A stretch of DNA of 64,000 nucleotides from Oceanobacter kriegii DSM 6294 (GCF_000422845.1 NZ_KE383935.1:63976-127975), one strand, 5' to 3'; numbered from the stretch's first letter, positions 50,671 through 59,861 are shown. Notes: generated from the sequence alone by a model not told the origin. Translations and numbers: made by a program.

Positions 50671-52065
50671 ATGTCCTTGAGCACGCCAGCGCAGACCGAA
50701 CCCCAACAACGAACGCCTTTCCAGTTCTGGAAAGGCGTCATCATAACTTGCCTGCTGGCCTTTGCCGGATTTCCGGCACAGGCGGCCGATGGTTATAACT
50801 GGGCATCCCAGCAGGGTAAAACCATCAACGTGATGCTGAACAAGCACCCATACGCCGATGCCATCATCCAGCGTCTGCCGCTGTTCGAACAGCAAACCGG
50901 CATCAAGGTGCGTTACACCGTTACCAGCGAAGAAACCTACTTCGACGGCGTCTCCAAAGGGCTGAAACAAGGTGCCAAAGGCCCGGATGTGTTTATGACC
51001 GGCGCGTATCAGCTGTGGGATTATGCCTCTGCCGGGCGCATTCAGGCCTTGGATACTTATGTGGACTCTGACCTCTTTACTGCACCGGACTACGACATCA
51101 ACGACATGTTCCGTGGTGTGCTGGGGGCCAACCGTTGGAGCCTGCAACAAGGCGACCTGGTGGGCACCGGCCGTTTGTGGGCGCTGCCGTTGGGCTTTGA
51201 AGCCAATGTGCTGATGTACAACAAGCGCGCGCTGGAGCAAAGGGGCTTGCCAGTACCGACCACGCTGGCGCAGCTGGTGGAAACGGCCAAGCAATTGAAC
51301 AACTGGAATGGCCCGGGCAGTTATGGGGTGGCCGTTCGCGGTACCAAATCCTGGGCGACCATCCACCCGGGCTACATGACTCTGTTCAGTAATGCCGGTG
51401 CCAAAGACTTCGAAATGCGCAATGGCAAACTCAACTCGGTGGTTAACAGCGAAAAAGCCGTGGACATTACCCGCCAGTTTGCCGATATGGTGCGTGAGGC
51501 TGGCCCGCATGACTGGACCGACTACACCTGGTATCAGGTGTCCAAGGACCTTGGCGATGGCAAAGCGGCGATGGCACTGGATGCCGATATTATTGGCTTC
51601 TTCCAGAACGTTGCCGGTGCGTCCAACGAGGCGGGTAACCTCGCCTGGGCGCCAATGCCGATCACCGACGGCGGTGTGATGGGCGCCAACGAATGGGTAT
51701 GGTCCATTGCCATGAACAACGCTTCCGAACAGAAAAACGCCGCCTGGCTGTTTATGCAGTTCTTCACCAACCGCGAACACATGCAATGGGCGGCCATTGA
51801 AGCCGACGTGGTTAACCCGGTACGTCGTTCTGTGTGGCGCTCCCGCGAATGGAAACAGCGCATTCGTCGCCACACGGGCTACGCTCGGACCTTTGGTGCG
51901 GTGATTCAGAACACCAGCATCAAATTCACTCCGCAGAGCAAGTTTTTCCACACCACCACCGAGTGGGCCGAAGCCCTGCAAGACATCATCGTGCGTGATG
52001 CTGACGTACAGCAGCGTATGGATGAACTGGCAGCCAGCATCAATGAGGAAGTGAAAACGCTCTGA
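50671..52065 (+). CDS. Sugar/polyol-type ABC binding protein, no permease
   Basis: A 464-residue family-1 (MalE-like) extracellular binding protein. Its signal sequence is long (about 39 residues; hydrophobic core VIITCLLAFAGF, cut near AQA), with a polar N-terminal part. Fold markers: FEQQTGIKVRYTV, KGPDVFMTGAYQLWDYASAG, LPLGFEANVLMYNKRALEQRGLPVPTTLAQLVETAKQLN, MALDADIIGFFQN. It follows the ribitol-dehydrogenase-like gene by 147 bp. No ATPase or permease lies beside it. GGAGAAGCAGT precedes ATG. Confidence 0.87.
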   Translation: MSLSTPAQTEPQQRTPFQFWKGVIITCLLAFAGFPAQAADGYNWASQQGKTINVMLNKHPYADAIIQRLPLFEQQTGIKVRYTVTSEETYFDGVSKGLKQGAKGPDVFMTGAYQLWDYASAGRIQALDTYVDSDLFTAPDYDINDMFRGVLGANRWSLQQGDLVGTGRLWALPLGFEANVLMYNKRALEQRGLPVPTTLAQLVETAKQLNNWNGPGSYGVAVRGTKSWATIHPGYMTLFSNAGAKDFEMRNGKLNSVVNSEKAVDITRQFADMVREAGPHDWTDYTWYQVSKDLGDGKAAMALDADIIGFFQNVAGASNEAGNLAWAPMPITDGGVMGANEWVWSIAMNNASEQKNAAWLFMQFFTNREHMQWAAIEADVVNPVRRSVWRSREWKQRIRRHTGYARTFGAVIQNTSIKFTPQSKFFHTTTEWAEALQDIIVRDADVQQRMDELAASINEEVKTL

Positions 52066-52152
52066 TTGCTGCCACTCAGTTTGAGTAACGCAGCAATTCC
52101 CAAACAACCCCCTGAATAATCCAGCAAGCCCTTACATAACCCAGCAATCTAA

Positions 52153-52190
52153 ATAACCCAGTAAGCCCGGTCCGCCGGGTTTGTTGGGTT
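52153..52190 (+). terminator. Terminator-like hairpin after binding-protein gene
   Basis: AACCCA and CCCGG pair with CCGGG and TGGGTT around TCCG; three similar TAAYCCAGYAA blocks precede it (about 52118-52163). It lies between convergent genes and could serve both. Confidence 0.6.
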
Positions 52191-52197
52191 TGTGGGT

Positions 52198-52473
52198 TTA
52201 TTTCATGTAGGAACGCAGAATTTTCACCACGTCGTCCACTTCTTCCGCCCGTTTCTCCGGGGTCAGATCGTTGTCGCCCAGATGTTCTCGCAGGTGGCCT
52301 TCCAGCACTTCCGACATCAAACCGTTAACAGCACCGCGCAAGGCCGCAATTTGTTGCAGCACGCGTGTGCATTCGGTTTCGTTGTTCAGCAGTTTTTCCA
52401 GACCATCCGCTTGGCCACGAATTTTACGCACTCGGGTCAGCAGTTTGTCGCGGTCGTGAGAGATGTGAGCCAT
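52198..52473 (-). CDS. dmeR: Nickel/cobalt-responsive repressor (RcnR/CsoR family)
   Basis: A 91-residue all-helical repressor closely resembling E. coli RcnR. The metal ligands known in RcnR are all at the same positions: His3, Cys35, His60 and His64. Other matching blocks are LQQIAALRGAVNGLM and EGHLREHL. It is divergent from a CDF efflux gene (62 bp between starts), an arrangement described in rhizobia as dmeR-dmeF, where Ni or Co releases the repressor. A G-tract palindrome in the gap is its likely site. FrmR (formaldehyde) is a relative, but the ligand set points to metal. Confidence 0.88.
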   Translation of the reverse strand: MAHISHDRDKLLTRVRKIRGQADGLEKLLNNETECTRVLQQIAALRGAVNGLMSEVLEGHLREHLGDNDLTPEKRAEEVDDVVKILRSYMK

Positions 52474-52490
52474 TGAATATTCTCGTAATA

Positions 52491-52512
52491 GGTATACTGG
52501 GGTATAGTATAA
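52491..52512. promoter_or_regulatory. DmeR operator
   Basis: ATACTGGGGTATAGTAT: A/T-rich inverted arms around a G4 tract, as in RcnR/DmeR sites (TACT-Gn-AGTA). It sits between the divergent dmeR and dmeF genes, overlapping a probable promoter. Confidence 0.75.
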
Positions 52513-52535
52513 AAAATTCCACAGGAAATAGCATT

Positions 52536-53573
52536 ATGTCCAGTCAAACAATGGCTCCGTGTCAGCACAATCGCGCCTTTGATGAAGGCAATCCGATGGC
52601 CGAACGCAAGACCCGCTGGGCGGTGTTGCTGACGGTGGTGATGATGGTGGCCGAGATTACCGGCGGTCTGGTGTTTAATTCCATGGCGCTGCTGGCCGAT
52701 GGCTGGCACATGAGTTCACACGCACTGGCCCTTGGACTGGCAGTGGCTGCTTATGCCGCTGCACGACGTTTTGCCAATCACCCGCGCTTTGCCTTTGGGA
52801 CCTGGAAAATTGAAATTCTGGGGGGCTACTCCAGTGCCTTGTTTCTGATGGCGATTGCCGGTTTGATGCTGTTTCAGTCGGTCGAGCGGTTATTCGACCC
52901 GGAAACCATTGAATACGATCAGGCCATTTCCGTCGCGGTGCTGGGCCTGCTGGTGAATCTGGCCTGCGCCTGGTTGCTGAAAGACGATCATCATCACCAC
53001 CATCACGGTCATTCGCATCATGACCACTCACACCATGACCATTCACATCAGGCCCATTCAGATCACGATCACTCCGGGCACGATCATTCCCATCACAGCC
53101 ATGAACACCACGACCTGAACTTGCGCGCCGCTTATATCCATGTGCTCACCGATGCCTTGACGTCGGTGCTGGCCATTGTGGCCTTGTTTGGCGGCAAATG
53201 GTGGGGAGCTGACTGGCTTGATCCGGTGATGGGCATTGTTGGTTCTGTGGTGGTGGCTGTGTGGGCAGTTGGGCTTCTGAAAGAAACCGGCGGGGTGTTG
53301 CTGGATGCCGAAATGGACCGCCCGGTGGTCGAGCGAGTCAGCCACGCGCTGGCGGCGCTGGAAGACACCACCCTGACCGACCTGCACATCTGGCGGGTGG
53401 GCAAACAGCATTATTCCTGCGTGATTGCGGTATCCGTTGCTAACGACGCCGCTGCAAGCGTTACCCCGGACGCCATCAAGCAAGCGCTGGCTGGCATTCA
53501 CGAGCTGGCCCACACCACGGTTGAGATCAATCCAGGTGACCCTGCCGATGGCTCATCAGCTCGTCGTAGGTGA
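52536..53573 (+). CDS. dmeF: Cation-diffusion-facilitator efflux protein (Co/Ni/Zn)
   Basis: A 345-residue CDF transporter with six helices. Metal-site residues appear in ADGWHMSSHALAL (an HxxxD-type helix) and HVLTDALTSVLAIVAL. A long cytoplasmic His-rich loop (about residues 152-193) with repeated HDHSH units lies between helices 4 and 5. The pairing with an RcnR-like repressor marks it as DmeF, exporting Co and Ni in exchange for protons. ATG 52536 has ACAGGA upstream. Its last 47 bp overlap the convergent P460 gene. Confidence 0.9.
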   Translation: MSSQTMAPCQHNRAFDEGNPMAERKTRWAVLLTVVMMVAEITGGLVFNSMALLADGWHMSSHALALGLAVAAYAAARRFANHPRFAFGTWKIEILGGYSSALFLMAIAGLMLFQSVERLFDPETIEYDQAISVAVLGLLVNLACAWLLKDDHHHHHHGHSHHDHSHHDHSHQAHSDHDHSGHDHSHHSHEHHDLNLRAAYIHVLTDALTSVLAIVALFGGKWWGADWLDPVMGIVGSVVVAVWAVGLLKETGGVLLDAEMDRPVVERVSHALAALEDTTLTDLHIWRVGKQHYSCVIAVSVANDAAASVTPDAIKQALAGIHELAHTTVEINPGDPADGSSARRR

Positions 53574-54015
53574 ACAGAAACTGCTCGTCTTCACGGTTGT
53601 TGTGACAGTTGCGGCACCAACTGGTGTCGCGCTCCTCGTTGATTGAGCCATCCGGCCAGTACCACTGAAAATGCCAATCGCCAGCAGGTTCGTTGTTGGC
53701 GTAATCGCGGCCCCAGCCGGGGCCTTTTTCCATCACAAAAATCCGATAAATGGCTTCGTTGCGGTAGTCGACCAGCAGAAAACGGCTGCCATCCGGTGCT
53801 TCCAGCCCCTGTTGCAAGGCTTCGATGGTGTTCGGCTCGGTCATGATGTGCTCGGTCGACTCACCACGCCGAACGGTGGTGTAGTGTTCATAACCGTCAA
53901 AGCTATCGGGCAATGTGGCTCGGCTGGGTTCGGCGTTGATCTCGCTGCTGAGAAACGCAGACAGTCCGAACAGCAGGCTGGCCCCTTTGGGCTGGCGGAG
54001 GATTGGTGTTTGCAT
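53527..54015 (-). CDS. Cytochrome P460-family protein
   Basis: A 162-residue exported protein with a signal peptide (cut near NAE, residue about 28). The c-type haem motif is CRNCH near residue 136, in WCRNCHNNREDEQFLFT, and the preceding VMEKGPGWG and GDWHFQWYWPDG are typical of cytochrome P460-like proteins. Known P460s oxidise hydroxylamine or bind NO through a lysine-haem cross-link; whether that lysine is kept cannot be decided by eye. The gene overlaps the 3' end of dmeF by 47 bp in the opposite direction. Confidence 0.8.
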   Translation of the reverse strand: MQTPILRQPKGASLLFGLSAFLSSEINAEPSRATLPDSFDGYEHYTTVRRGESTEHIMTEPNTIEALQQGLEAPDGSRFLLVDYRNEAIYRIFVMEKGPGWGRDYANNEPAGDWHFQWYWPDGSINEERDTSWCRNCHNNREDEQFLFTYDELMSHRQGHLD

Positions 54016-54270
54016 TGGCTGGCCCCGACGCTGAATAAAACATCATGCTGGCAGGTTTGCTACCGTTCATCTGTGGGGCTAATCCACAAGGGCTTATGAG
54101 CGGTGCTCACGGAACCTTTCCATCAATATGGCCCGAGTGCTTGGCTGGGCGGCTGAATCAAGAAAACAGGGCTTTTATTAATGAGTTCTACTCATGTGGC
54201 CTAGCAAGCAGACGCGGTAATTCTTGCCCGACGTTTGCTTCACACTGAGGTGATCCACAGGAAACCTTTT

Positions 54271-55170
54271 ATGAGCCAGCAAAAACGCCATTTCAACGAC
54301 CTTCATACGTTCATCATTGTTGCCCGAGAAGGCAGTTTTACCCGCGCGGCAGCGCAACTTGGGGTCTCACAATCGGCCTTGAGTCATGCCCTGCGAGGGC
54401 TGGAAAGCCAGCTGGGGGTGCGGCTGCTGACGCGAACCACCCGCTCGGTATCACCCACCGAAGCGGGGCAGCGTTTGTTGTCGGCCATTGAGGGCAGCTT
54501 TGATGACATTGAACGCAACCTGGACGGTCTGAGTGAACTGAAAGCCACGCCGACCGGACGCATTCGCATCACCACCGCAGGCCATGCCGCCGAATCCATT
54601 CTGTGGCCCAAGGTGCGCGAATTTCATCGGCTCTACCCGGACATTCAGGTTGAGGTCATCACCGACTACAACCGTGTTGATATTGTCGCCGACCGCTTTG
54701 ATGCCGGTGTACGTATTGGCGAGCAGCTGGAGAAAGACATGGTGGCTACGCGCATTGGCCCCGACCTGCGCATGGCCATTGCCGGATCACCCGGGTATTT
54801 CGAGCAACATGGTACGCCGACACAGCCGGAACACCTGACCGAACACCGTTGCATTAACCTGCGACTGCCGACCATGAATAACCTGTTGGTGTGGGATCTG
54901 GAACGGCAGGGGCAAAAGGTCAATCTGAACGTTAACAGCTCTCTGGTATTCAGCGACCTGAAGCCGATCCGTCAGGCCGCCATCGAAGGCCTGGGGCTGG
55001 TGTATTTGCCAGAAGACGCCATTGCCGAGGCGTTGGACAATGGCCAGCTGGTGCGGGTGCTGGAGGAGTGGTGTGAGCCATTCCCCGGCTACTATCTGTA
55101 TTCCCCCAGCCGGGAAACCTCACACGCGTTCAGGCTGTTTGTGGAATTTATTCGTTATCAGGGCGCTTGA
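54271..55170 (+). CDS. LysR-family transcriptional regulator
   Basis: A 299-residue LysR protein. HTH at residues about 8-60 (FNDLHTFIIVAREGSFTRAAAQLGVSQSALSHALRGLESQLGVRLLTRTTRSV) and an effector domain with the TDYNRVDIVADRFDAGVRIGE block of the DmlR/CrgA group. ATG 54271 follows ACAGGAAAC. Upstream 255 bp are gene-free. It is convergent with the metallo-hydrolase gene. Its target is not evident: no divergent partner gene is close enough to judge. Confidence 0.85.
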   Translation: MSQQKRHFNDLHTFIIVAREGSFTRAAAQLGVSQSALSHALRGLESQLGVRLLTRTTRSVSPTEAGQRLLSAIEGSFDDIERNLDGLSELKATPTGRIRITTAGHAAESILWPKVREFHRLYPDIQVEVITDYNRVDIVADRFDAGVRIGEQLEKDMVATRIGPDLRMAIAGSPGYFEQHGTPTQPEHLTEHRCINLRLPTMNNLLVWDLERQGQKVNLNVNSSLVFSDLKPIRQAAIEGLGLVYLPEDAIAEALDNGQLVRVLEEWCEPFPGYYLYSPSRETSHAFRLFVEFIRYQGA

Positions 55171-55199
55171 GGCGCCCATACTTCCAGCTGTTCGCTGGC

Positions 55200-56363
55200 T
55201 TATTTGGTGTTAACCCACCACTTGCCAAAGGTCTGGCTTGGATTGTCGGTATCGACCCGTTCGCCAATCAACGGCGTCAGCAACCGATAGGGCTTGCCTT
55301 CACTGGCCTTGCTGACCCGATCCAGTGGTTCTTTCCAGGGATGGTAAGCCAGCTTGAACTTGCTGTTGTGCGCTGCAATCACGGCTTTGGCTTGCAAGTC
55401 CACACCGGCCTGGGCGGTTTGCTCGGGCATCATATGAATATTGGCCCACTGCACGTTGTATTGGCCGCATTCCAGCACCGCCAGATCAAACGGCCCCAGC
55501 GCTTCACCAATGTTGCGGAAATGCTCGCCGTAGCCGGTATCGCCGCTGAGATAATAGCGGTGTTGCGGCGTAATCAGGGCGAACGATGCCCACAGCGTCC
55601 GATTGCGATCTAACAAGCGTCCAGAAAAGTGACGGGACGGCAGAATATGCACCTGCATGCCGTTGTTGTCGTCGAAGACGGAACCCCATTCACCTTCAAA
55701 TACCTTCTCTTTTGGCCAGCCCCATTGGGTGAAGTAAGAACCGACGCCCAGCGGCGCGACCACTTGTTTCACCTTGTTTTCCAGTCCCTTGATGGTGGGG
55801 TAATCCAGGTGGTCCCAGTGGTCATGGCTGATTAACAGGAAATCCAGTTCGGGAATATCGTCAGCGGTGTAGATGTTGGAACCTTTGAACGCCACATTGG
55901 TGCCCGGTACTGGTGAGGCATAACTGCTGAACACCGGATCGATCAAAATGCGTTTGCCATCCAGCTGGATGTAATAGCTGGAATGGCCCATCCACACCAC
56001 CAGGTTGTCGTTACGATCGAGGCTGGCCAAATCGGTTTTCACCGAAGGCAGCGGCTCGGCGGGCACGGCACCGGGGATTTCTTCAAACAGGAACTTGTAC
56101 AGGGTACGGAACAAGCCGCTCTGGGAGCGAGGTTGCGCGGGGTCTTGTGGCTGCTCCACCATCACTTCGGTGGTTTCGAGGTTCTCAAACTTACCGTCGC
56201 GGTAGCGCGTGGTGCCAGTGGCGGAATCCTCGCCTGACAGGCGTTCGGTATCCACCTTGGGATCGGCAAATTGAGCTTGTTGCAGATACAGCCAGATCGC
56301 GATGGCCAGCACAGCGGCCAGTCCGACCAGTACCAGCAGGGTTTTCAGCACAAGATTCAGCAA
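55200..56363 (-). CDS. Membrane-anchored metallo-beta-lactamase-fold hydrolase (NAPE-PLD/UlaG-like)
   Basis: A 387-residue protein with an N-terminal transmembrane helix (about residues 7-28) and a metal-hydrolase domain. Zinc motif: SHDHWDHLD. Further ligand stretches are SRHFSGR, LSGDTGYGEHF and ECGQYN/AAHNSKF. The layout resembles NAPE phospholipase D and related lactonase-like (UlaG) proteins, with the domain facing the periplasm or the membrane surface. The start is a TTG at 56363 with GGAG at good distance. Substrate unknown, possibly a lipid. Confidence 0.82.
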   Translation of the reverse strand: MLNLVLKTLLVLVGLAAVLAIAIWLYLQQAQFADPKVDTERLSGEDSATGTTRYRDGKFENLETTEVMVEQPQDPAQPRSQSGLFRTLYKFLFEEIPGAVPAEPLPSVKTDLASLDRNDNLVVWMGHSSYYIQLDGKRILIDPVFSSYASPVPGTNVAFKGSNIYTADDIPELDFLLISHDHWDHLDYPTIKGLENKVKQVVAPLGVGSYFTQWGWPKEKVFEGEWGSVFDDNNGMQVHILPSRHFSGRLLDRNRTLWASFALITPQHRYYLSGDTGYGEHFRNIGEALGPFDLAVLECGQYNVQWANIHMMPEQTAQAGVDLQAKAVIAAHNSKFKLAYHPWKEPLDRVSKASEGKPYRLLTPLIGERVDTDNPSQTFGKWWVNTK

Positions 56364-56561
56364 GGCGAAGGCTCCGAAAAGTCAGTAATCTCAAGCCAAC
56401 CATCTTAGCAACAGCGATTGTTCCGTAGAGTGCCACCGTCGGATCAGATTGTTGCTCTATTGCTAACCGTGCCCTGGGCCTTATTGCGTCTGGATTGGAG
56501 CGTAATGCGGCCATTAATGAGCCGCATTCATAAGGTGATGCAACCGGTGATGCAGCGATGA

Positions 56562-56813
56562 TTACTCTTTGACAGAGCAGGCCAGCAGCACCCGTTTGGC
56601 ATCGGGCAGTACCATGCCTTCGTGTTGAATCAGAAGCTGCTCAGCCCAACGACATAACTCAGCCTGCTGGGTAGCGTTGGCTTGCTGCTGCCACGTCGTT
56701 ACGGCGGTTAATACCGCGTCGGTATCCGCGGTGGCAGGCAGATTCAGCCCTTGGTCAATCAGTTGACTGATCAGGTCGTCCAGATCCAGCAGGTCGACAA
56801 TCATCATGGGCAT
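56562..56813 (-). CDS. Small acidic protein, function unknown
   Basis: An 83-residue protein without a recognised domain. It begins MPMMIVDLLDLDDLISQLIDQGL and is mostly amphipathic helix, with two cysteines. GAGGT lies just before the first ATG; the ATG at 56807, two codons in, is better spaced. It follows the MFS gene by 161 bp on the same strand. The coding look (no shadow of another gene, good ribosome-binding site) supports it as real. Confidence 0.55.
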   Translation of the reverse strand: MPMMIVDLLDLDDLISQLIDQGLNLPATADTDAVLTAVTTWQQQANATQQAELCRWAEQLLIQHEGMVLPDAKRVLLACSVKE

Positions 56814-56974
56814 TACCTCGGCGGTGCATCAGGAAAAGAAACGAATAAGCGAAGAAACCACAAAGGCAACGCCACTGCGCCGCCAAAAGCGACCGCGGGC
56901 GTTCCCTTTGCGAAATCTGCTTGCCCCTACTGCTGGTTAGCGAGCCTACTGCCGGCTAGCGAGCCTATCGTTTG

Positions 56975-58303
56975 CTATCGAGCAATGGCCACAGTTGCAT
57001 ACTGTGGGTTTTCAATGGCCCGGCGAAAGCCGATCGCCAACCACGCCAGAGCGCCCAGCAAAGCACTGGTGGTAAAGCTGGTTTGCACGCTGAAATGATC
57101 AACCAGCACGCCGCCCAATGCTGCACCGACAAGAATGGCCGCCTGAATGGAAGCCACCATGATGCTGCCAGCGGCTTCCGGCATGTGTTGGGCATGGCGC
57201 GACAACCAGGCCATCCAGGCGATCGACAGCGCGGTATTACAAATGCCCCACACCGCCAGCAGCATGGCCGTCAGTGGCAGCATGTCCGGTTTGACCAGCA
57301 GACCCAGAGTCACCAGCGCCATCACCACTGGCAGCGCCTGCAGTAACCCGATCAAGCGAGTTTGCGACAGCTTGCCGCCAAGCCAGGTGCCGATAAACCC
57401 ACAACAGCCGAGCACCAGCAGCAATATCGACAACTGGTTCGCCGTGGTATGGGCGTGTTGCTCCAGAAATGGCCGTAAATAGGTGAACATCGAAAACGCC
57501 GATGCAAACGCCAGTACTACCGCGAGAATTCCGCGGCCGAACCAGCGTTCACGCATCAGCGCCCACAGGCTGGCGAACGATTGCTTTTGCTCCGTGGGCA
57601 TTGATGGCAGCGCGTACGACAACCACAGCAGGTTCACCAACGTCAGTGGCACCAGCCCCCAGAACACTCCACGCCAGCCGATGATGTCACCAAAATAGCT
57701 TCCCAATGGCGCGGCAAACGCCGCCGCAACGGACTGCCCGGTAAACATCACCGCCAGTGCCTTCGATACCCGGTCGGCTGGTACCAAACGCATAATCACC
57801 GCGGTGCCCAAGGCCCAAAAACCACCAACGCACACACCCAGCAGCGCCCGGGCGGCCATCAGCAAGGCAAAGTTGGACGCCGTTGCCACCATGACCAGCG
57901 ATACCAGCAAACACGCACTCATGGCCAGTAATACGCCTTTGCGGTTCAACCGCCCGGCAACGGTCGACATCAGCAAGCTGGCGATCACAGCAAACAAACC
58001 ACTGACAGAAATGGCCTGGCCGGTTTGCCCTTCCGAAGCGTTCAGACCGGCAGCCATGGGAGTAAGCAAACTGACGGGCATAAACTCCGAGGCAATCAGC
58101 AAGGCCACACACATCGACATGGCAATAACCGCACTCCAGGCGGGCGCTGTCTCGGTGCTGTCGGGGGCTTTATTTATAGCTGCTCTTTGTGTGGGGGCTC
58201 TTGTGGGGGTAAGGGGAAAAGGCTCTGGCGAAGCAGAGCCAGACGAAGCTGGGTTATAAGAAGTTGGGTGATGAGAAGCTGGGTTGTGAGAAGATTTGGC
58301 CAT
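56975..58303 (-). CDS. MFS efflux transporter (DHA1 type)
   Basis: A 442-residue major-facilitator protein with twelve helices from residue about 60. The loop 2-3 motif GRLNRKGVLLAM and the motif-C-like stretch GVCVGGFWALGTAVIMRLVP resemble the AraJ/YdeA/PbuE group of drug or nucleoside/sugar exporters. The first 57 residues are polar and low-complexity, with a five-residue repeat (NPAS/HPTS/NPAS) encoded by three 15-bp units. ATG 58303 follows AAGGAT; a shorter start is possible. Substrate unknown. Confidence 0.85.
   Translation of the reverse strand: MAKSSHNPASHHPTSYNPASSGSASPEPFPLTPTRAPTQRAAINKAPDSTETAPAWSAVIAMSMCVALLIASEFMPVSLLTPMAAGLNASEGQTGQAISVSGLFAVIASLLMSTVAGRLNRKGVLLAMSACLLVSLVMVATASNFALLMAARALLGVCVGGFWALGTAVIMRLVPADRVSKALAVMFTGQSVAAAFAAPLGSYFGDIIGWRGVFWGLVPLTLVNLLWLSYALPSMPTEQKQSFASLWALMRERWFGRGILAVVLAFASAFSMFTYLRPFLEQHAHTTANQLSILLLVLGCCGFIGTWLGGKLSQTRLIGLLQALPVVMALVTLGLLVKPDMLPLTAMLLAVWGICNTALSIAWMAWLSRHAQHMPEAAGSIMVASIQAAILVGAALGGVLVDHFSVQTSFTTSALLGALAWLAIGFRRAIENPQYATVAIAR
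58245..58289 (-). repeat. Three 15-bp repeats within the MFS gene
   Basis: Three imperfect in-frame copies of GAAGCTGGGTTATAA-like units (58245-58259, 58260-58274, 58275-58289) encode a repeated five-residue tail at the N-terminus of the transporter. Confidence 0.8.
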
Positions 58304-58420
58304 TCAGAATCCTTGAAAAAGAACGTAATGGCATCACTGTACGGAGCTGTCATTCATGGAAAAACCAGCTGCCGTTTCTTCTCTTAATGAATAACTTGCA
58401 TGAGTAGGCAGAACTTCGGC

Positions 58421-58936
58421 TTATCCCCACAGCTCGCCGTATTCGTCCTTGTGGCACAGGTACAAACGCAGGTCGAACTCCAGCTGGAAGTAATCCGGCT
58501 CCATATACGTACACAACTTGTAGAAAGCCTTGTTGTGTTCTTTCTCGCGCAGGTGCGCCAGTTCATGAACCAGAATCATGCGTAACAAGGGTTCCGGCAC
58601 TCGTCGGAACATCGACGAAATCCTCACCTCATTCTTGGCTTTCAGCTTGTTGCCCTGCACCCGCGAGACATACGTGTGCAGCCCCAGCGCGTTGTTGATG
58701 ACGTGAATCTTGTCGTCGTAAATCACCTTGCTGATCGGCGCCGAGCTGCGCATAAACTCGTTTTTGATGTCCTGCGCGTACACATACAAGGCTTTTTCGG
58801 AGGCCAGATCGTGCGGGCGAGGGTACTTCTTCAACAGCAGCTCGCCGGTTTTGTTGGCTTGCAGCAGCGCCAGCGCCTGGCGTTGCAGTTCCGGGCTGTA
58901 GCCCTTGAGGTAAGAGAGCAGGCGGGTGGCGTTCAT
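58421..58936 (-). CDS. YgjP-like zinc metallopeptidase-fold protein
   Basis: A 171-residue protein of the DUF45/YgjP type. The zinc motif is HELAHLREKEHNKAFYKLCTYMEPDY (HExxH with a distal His, as usual for the family). E. coli YgjP has about the same length. ATG 58936 is chosen since the family begins near MNATRLLSYLKG; a longer frame would run into the neighbouring gene. The natural substrate is not known. It lies 43 bp after the AEC transporter gene on the same strand. Confidence 0.82.
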   Translation of the reverse strand: MNATRLLSYLKGYSPELQRQALALLQANKTGELLLKKYPRPHDLASEKALYVYAQDIKNEFMRSSAPISKVIYDDKIHVINNALGLHTYVSRVQGNKLKAKNEVRISSMFRRVPEPLLRMILVHELAHLREKEHNKAFYKLCTYMEPDYFQLEFDLRLYLCHKDEYGELWG

Positions 58937-58979
58937 GAGTTGGCTTGGGGTCCGGGCAAAATGGCAAACAGGCTCAAGG

Positions 58980-59861
58980 TTACAGCAACTGTTGAATCGC
59001 CCCAACGCTGAACAGCGACAGCGGTAACGACAGCAAAATGGTCAGCGCAATGTCGTCGGCAGGCCCTTGGTGATGCTGCGCCATGGCGTGGCTGATGACG
59101 GCCACCGGCATCGCCGACAGAATCACAAAAATCAGATAATCCCGATAGGCCATCGGCCAGCCAGAAAACACCAGCGCTGCGATCATCGCACCGCCGATGG
59201 TGCGCAACAGCGCCAATCCCAGCGGCCGTTGCCAACTTATCCCCTGTGCGAATGGCAAGCGCACGATGGCAGCTCCCAGTTGCATCAGCATCAAGGGCAG
59301 AGTGATCTGCCCCAGAGTAGACAGTGTATCCAGTGCCGGTTTTGGCAGTTTCAGGTCCAGTGCCAATAAGGTCAGGGCAATCACCATGCTGATGATTGGC
59401 GGGTTCTTCAGCAAGGTCGCGGGCTGCCAGCGACTGCTCAGACAGGCGGTGCCCAGCGTAAAGTGGCTGACCTGAATCATGCTGGAAAATACCATCACCG
59501 GCAGGATGGCTTCGTCACCAAACAGCGCCACACAGACCGGCAAGCCGAGATAGGCTGCATTGGGGTTCACCACCGCTGGCAGATAGCGTTGAGGCGTTTT
59601 CAAAAAAGGCATCAGCCAGGCCATGGCGAACGTCGCCATGCTGATCAAAAACAGGAAGGCTGCCAGCATCAGGTTCGTCAGTTCAGTCAAGCTGGTTTCC
59701 ATAGTCTGCATCGAGTGCAGCAACAGGGCAGGGATACCAACCAGTGACACCAACTGGTTCATCGCAGGGCCATCCAGGCAGGAGGTTCGTTTGGCCAGAA
59801 TAGCCCCGACCAGCATTAATGCGATCAGTGGCAGCATGGCAAGCAACAGTGTTGAAATCAT
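58980..59861 (-). CDS. AEC-family permease
   Basis: A 293-residue membrane protein with about ten helices of the auxin-efflux-carrier family, which in bacteria includes malonate, malate and amino-acid transporters. Family stretches: PNAAYLGLPVCVALFG and LGQITLPLMLMQLGAAI. It is divergent from the LysR gene at 59953 (91 bp), its likely regulator. The next gene on its strand encodes the YgjP-like protein. Confidence 0.85.
   Translation of the reverse strand: MISTLLLAMLPLIALMLVGAILAKRTSCLDGPAMNQLVSLVGIPALLLHSMQTMETSLTELTNLMLAAFLFLISMATFAMAWLMPFLKTPQRYLPAVVNPNAAYLGLPVCVALFGDEAILPVMVFSSMIQVSHFTLGTACLSSRWQPATLLKNPPIISMVIALTLLALDLKLPKPALDTLSTLGQITLPLMLMQLGAAIVRLPFAQGISWQRPLGLALLRTIGGAMIAALVFSGWPMAYRDYLIFVILSAMPVAVISHAMAQHHQGPADDIALTILLSLPLSLFSVGAIQQLL

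Noticed and set aside
54016-54270. Possible small gene between P460 and LysR genes
   Set aside because: Only short frames without start signals; nothing recognisable on either strand.
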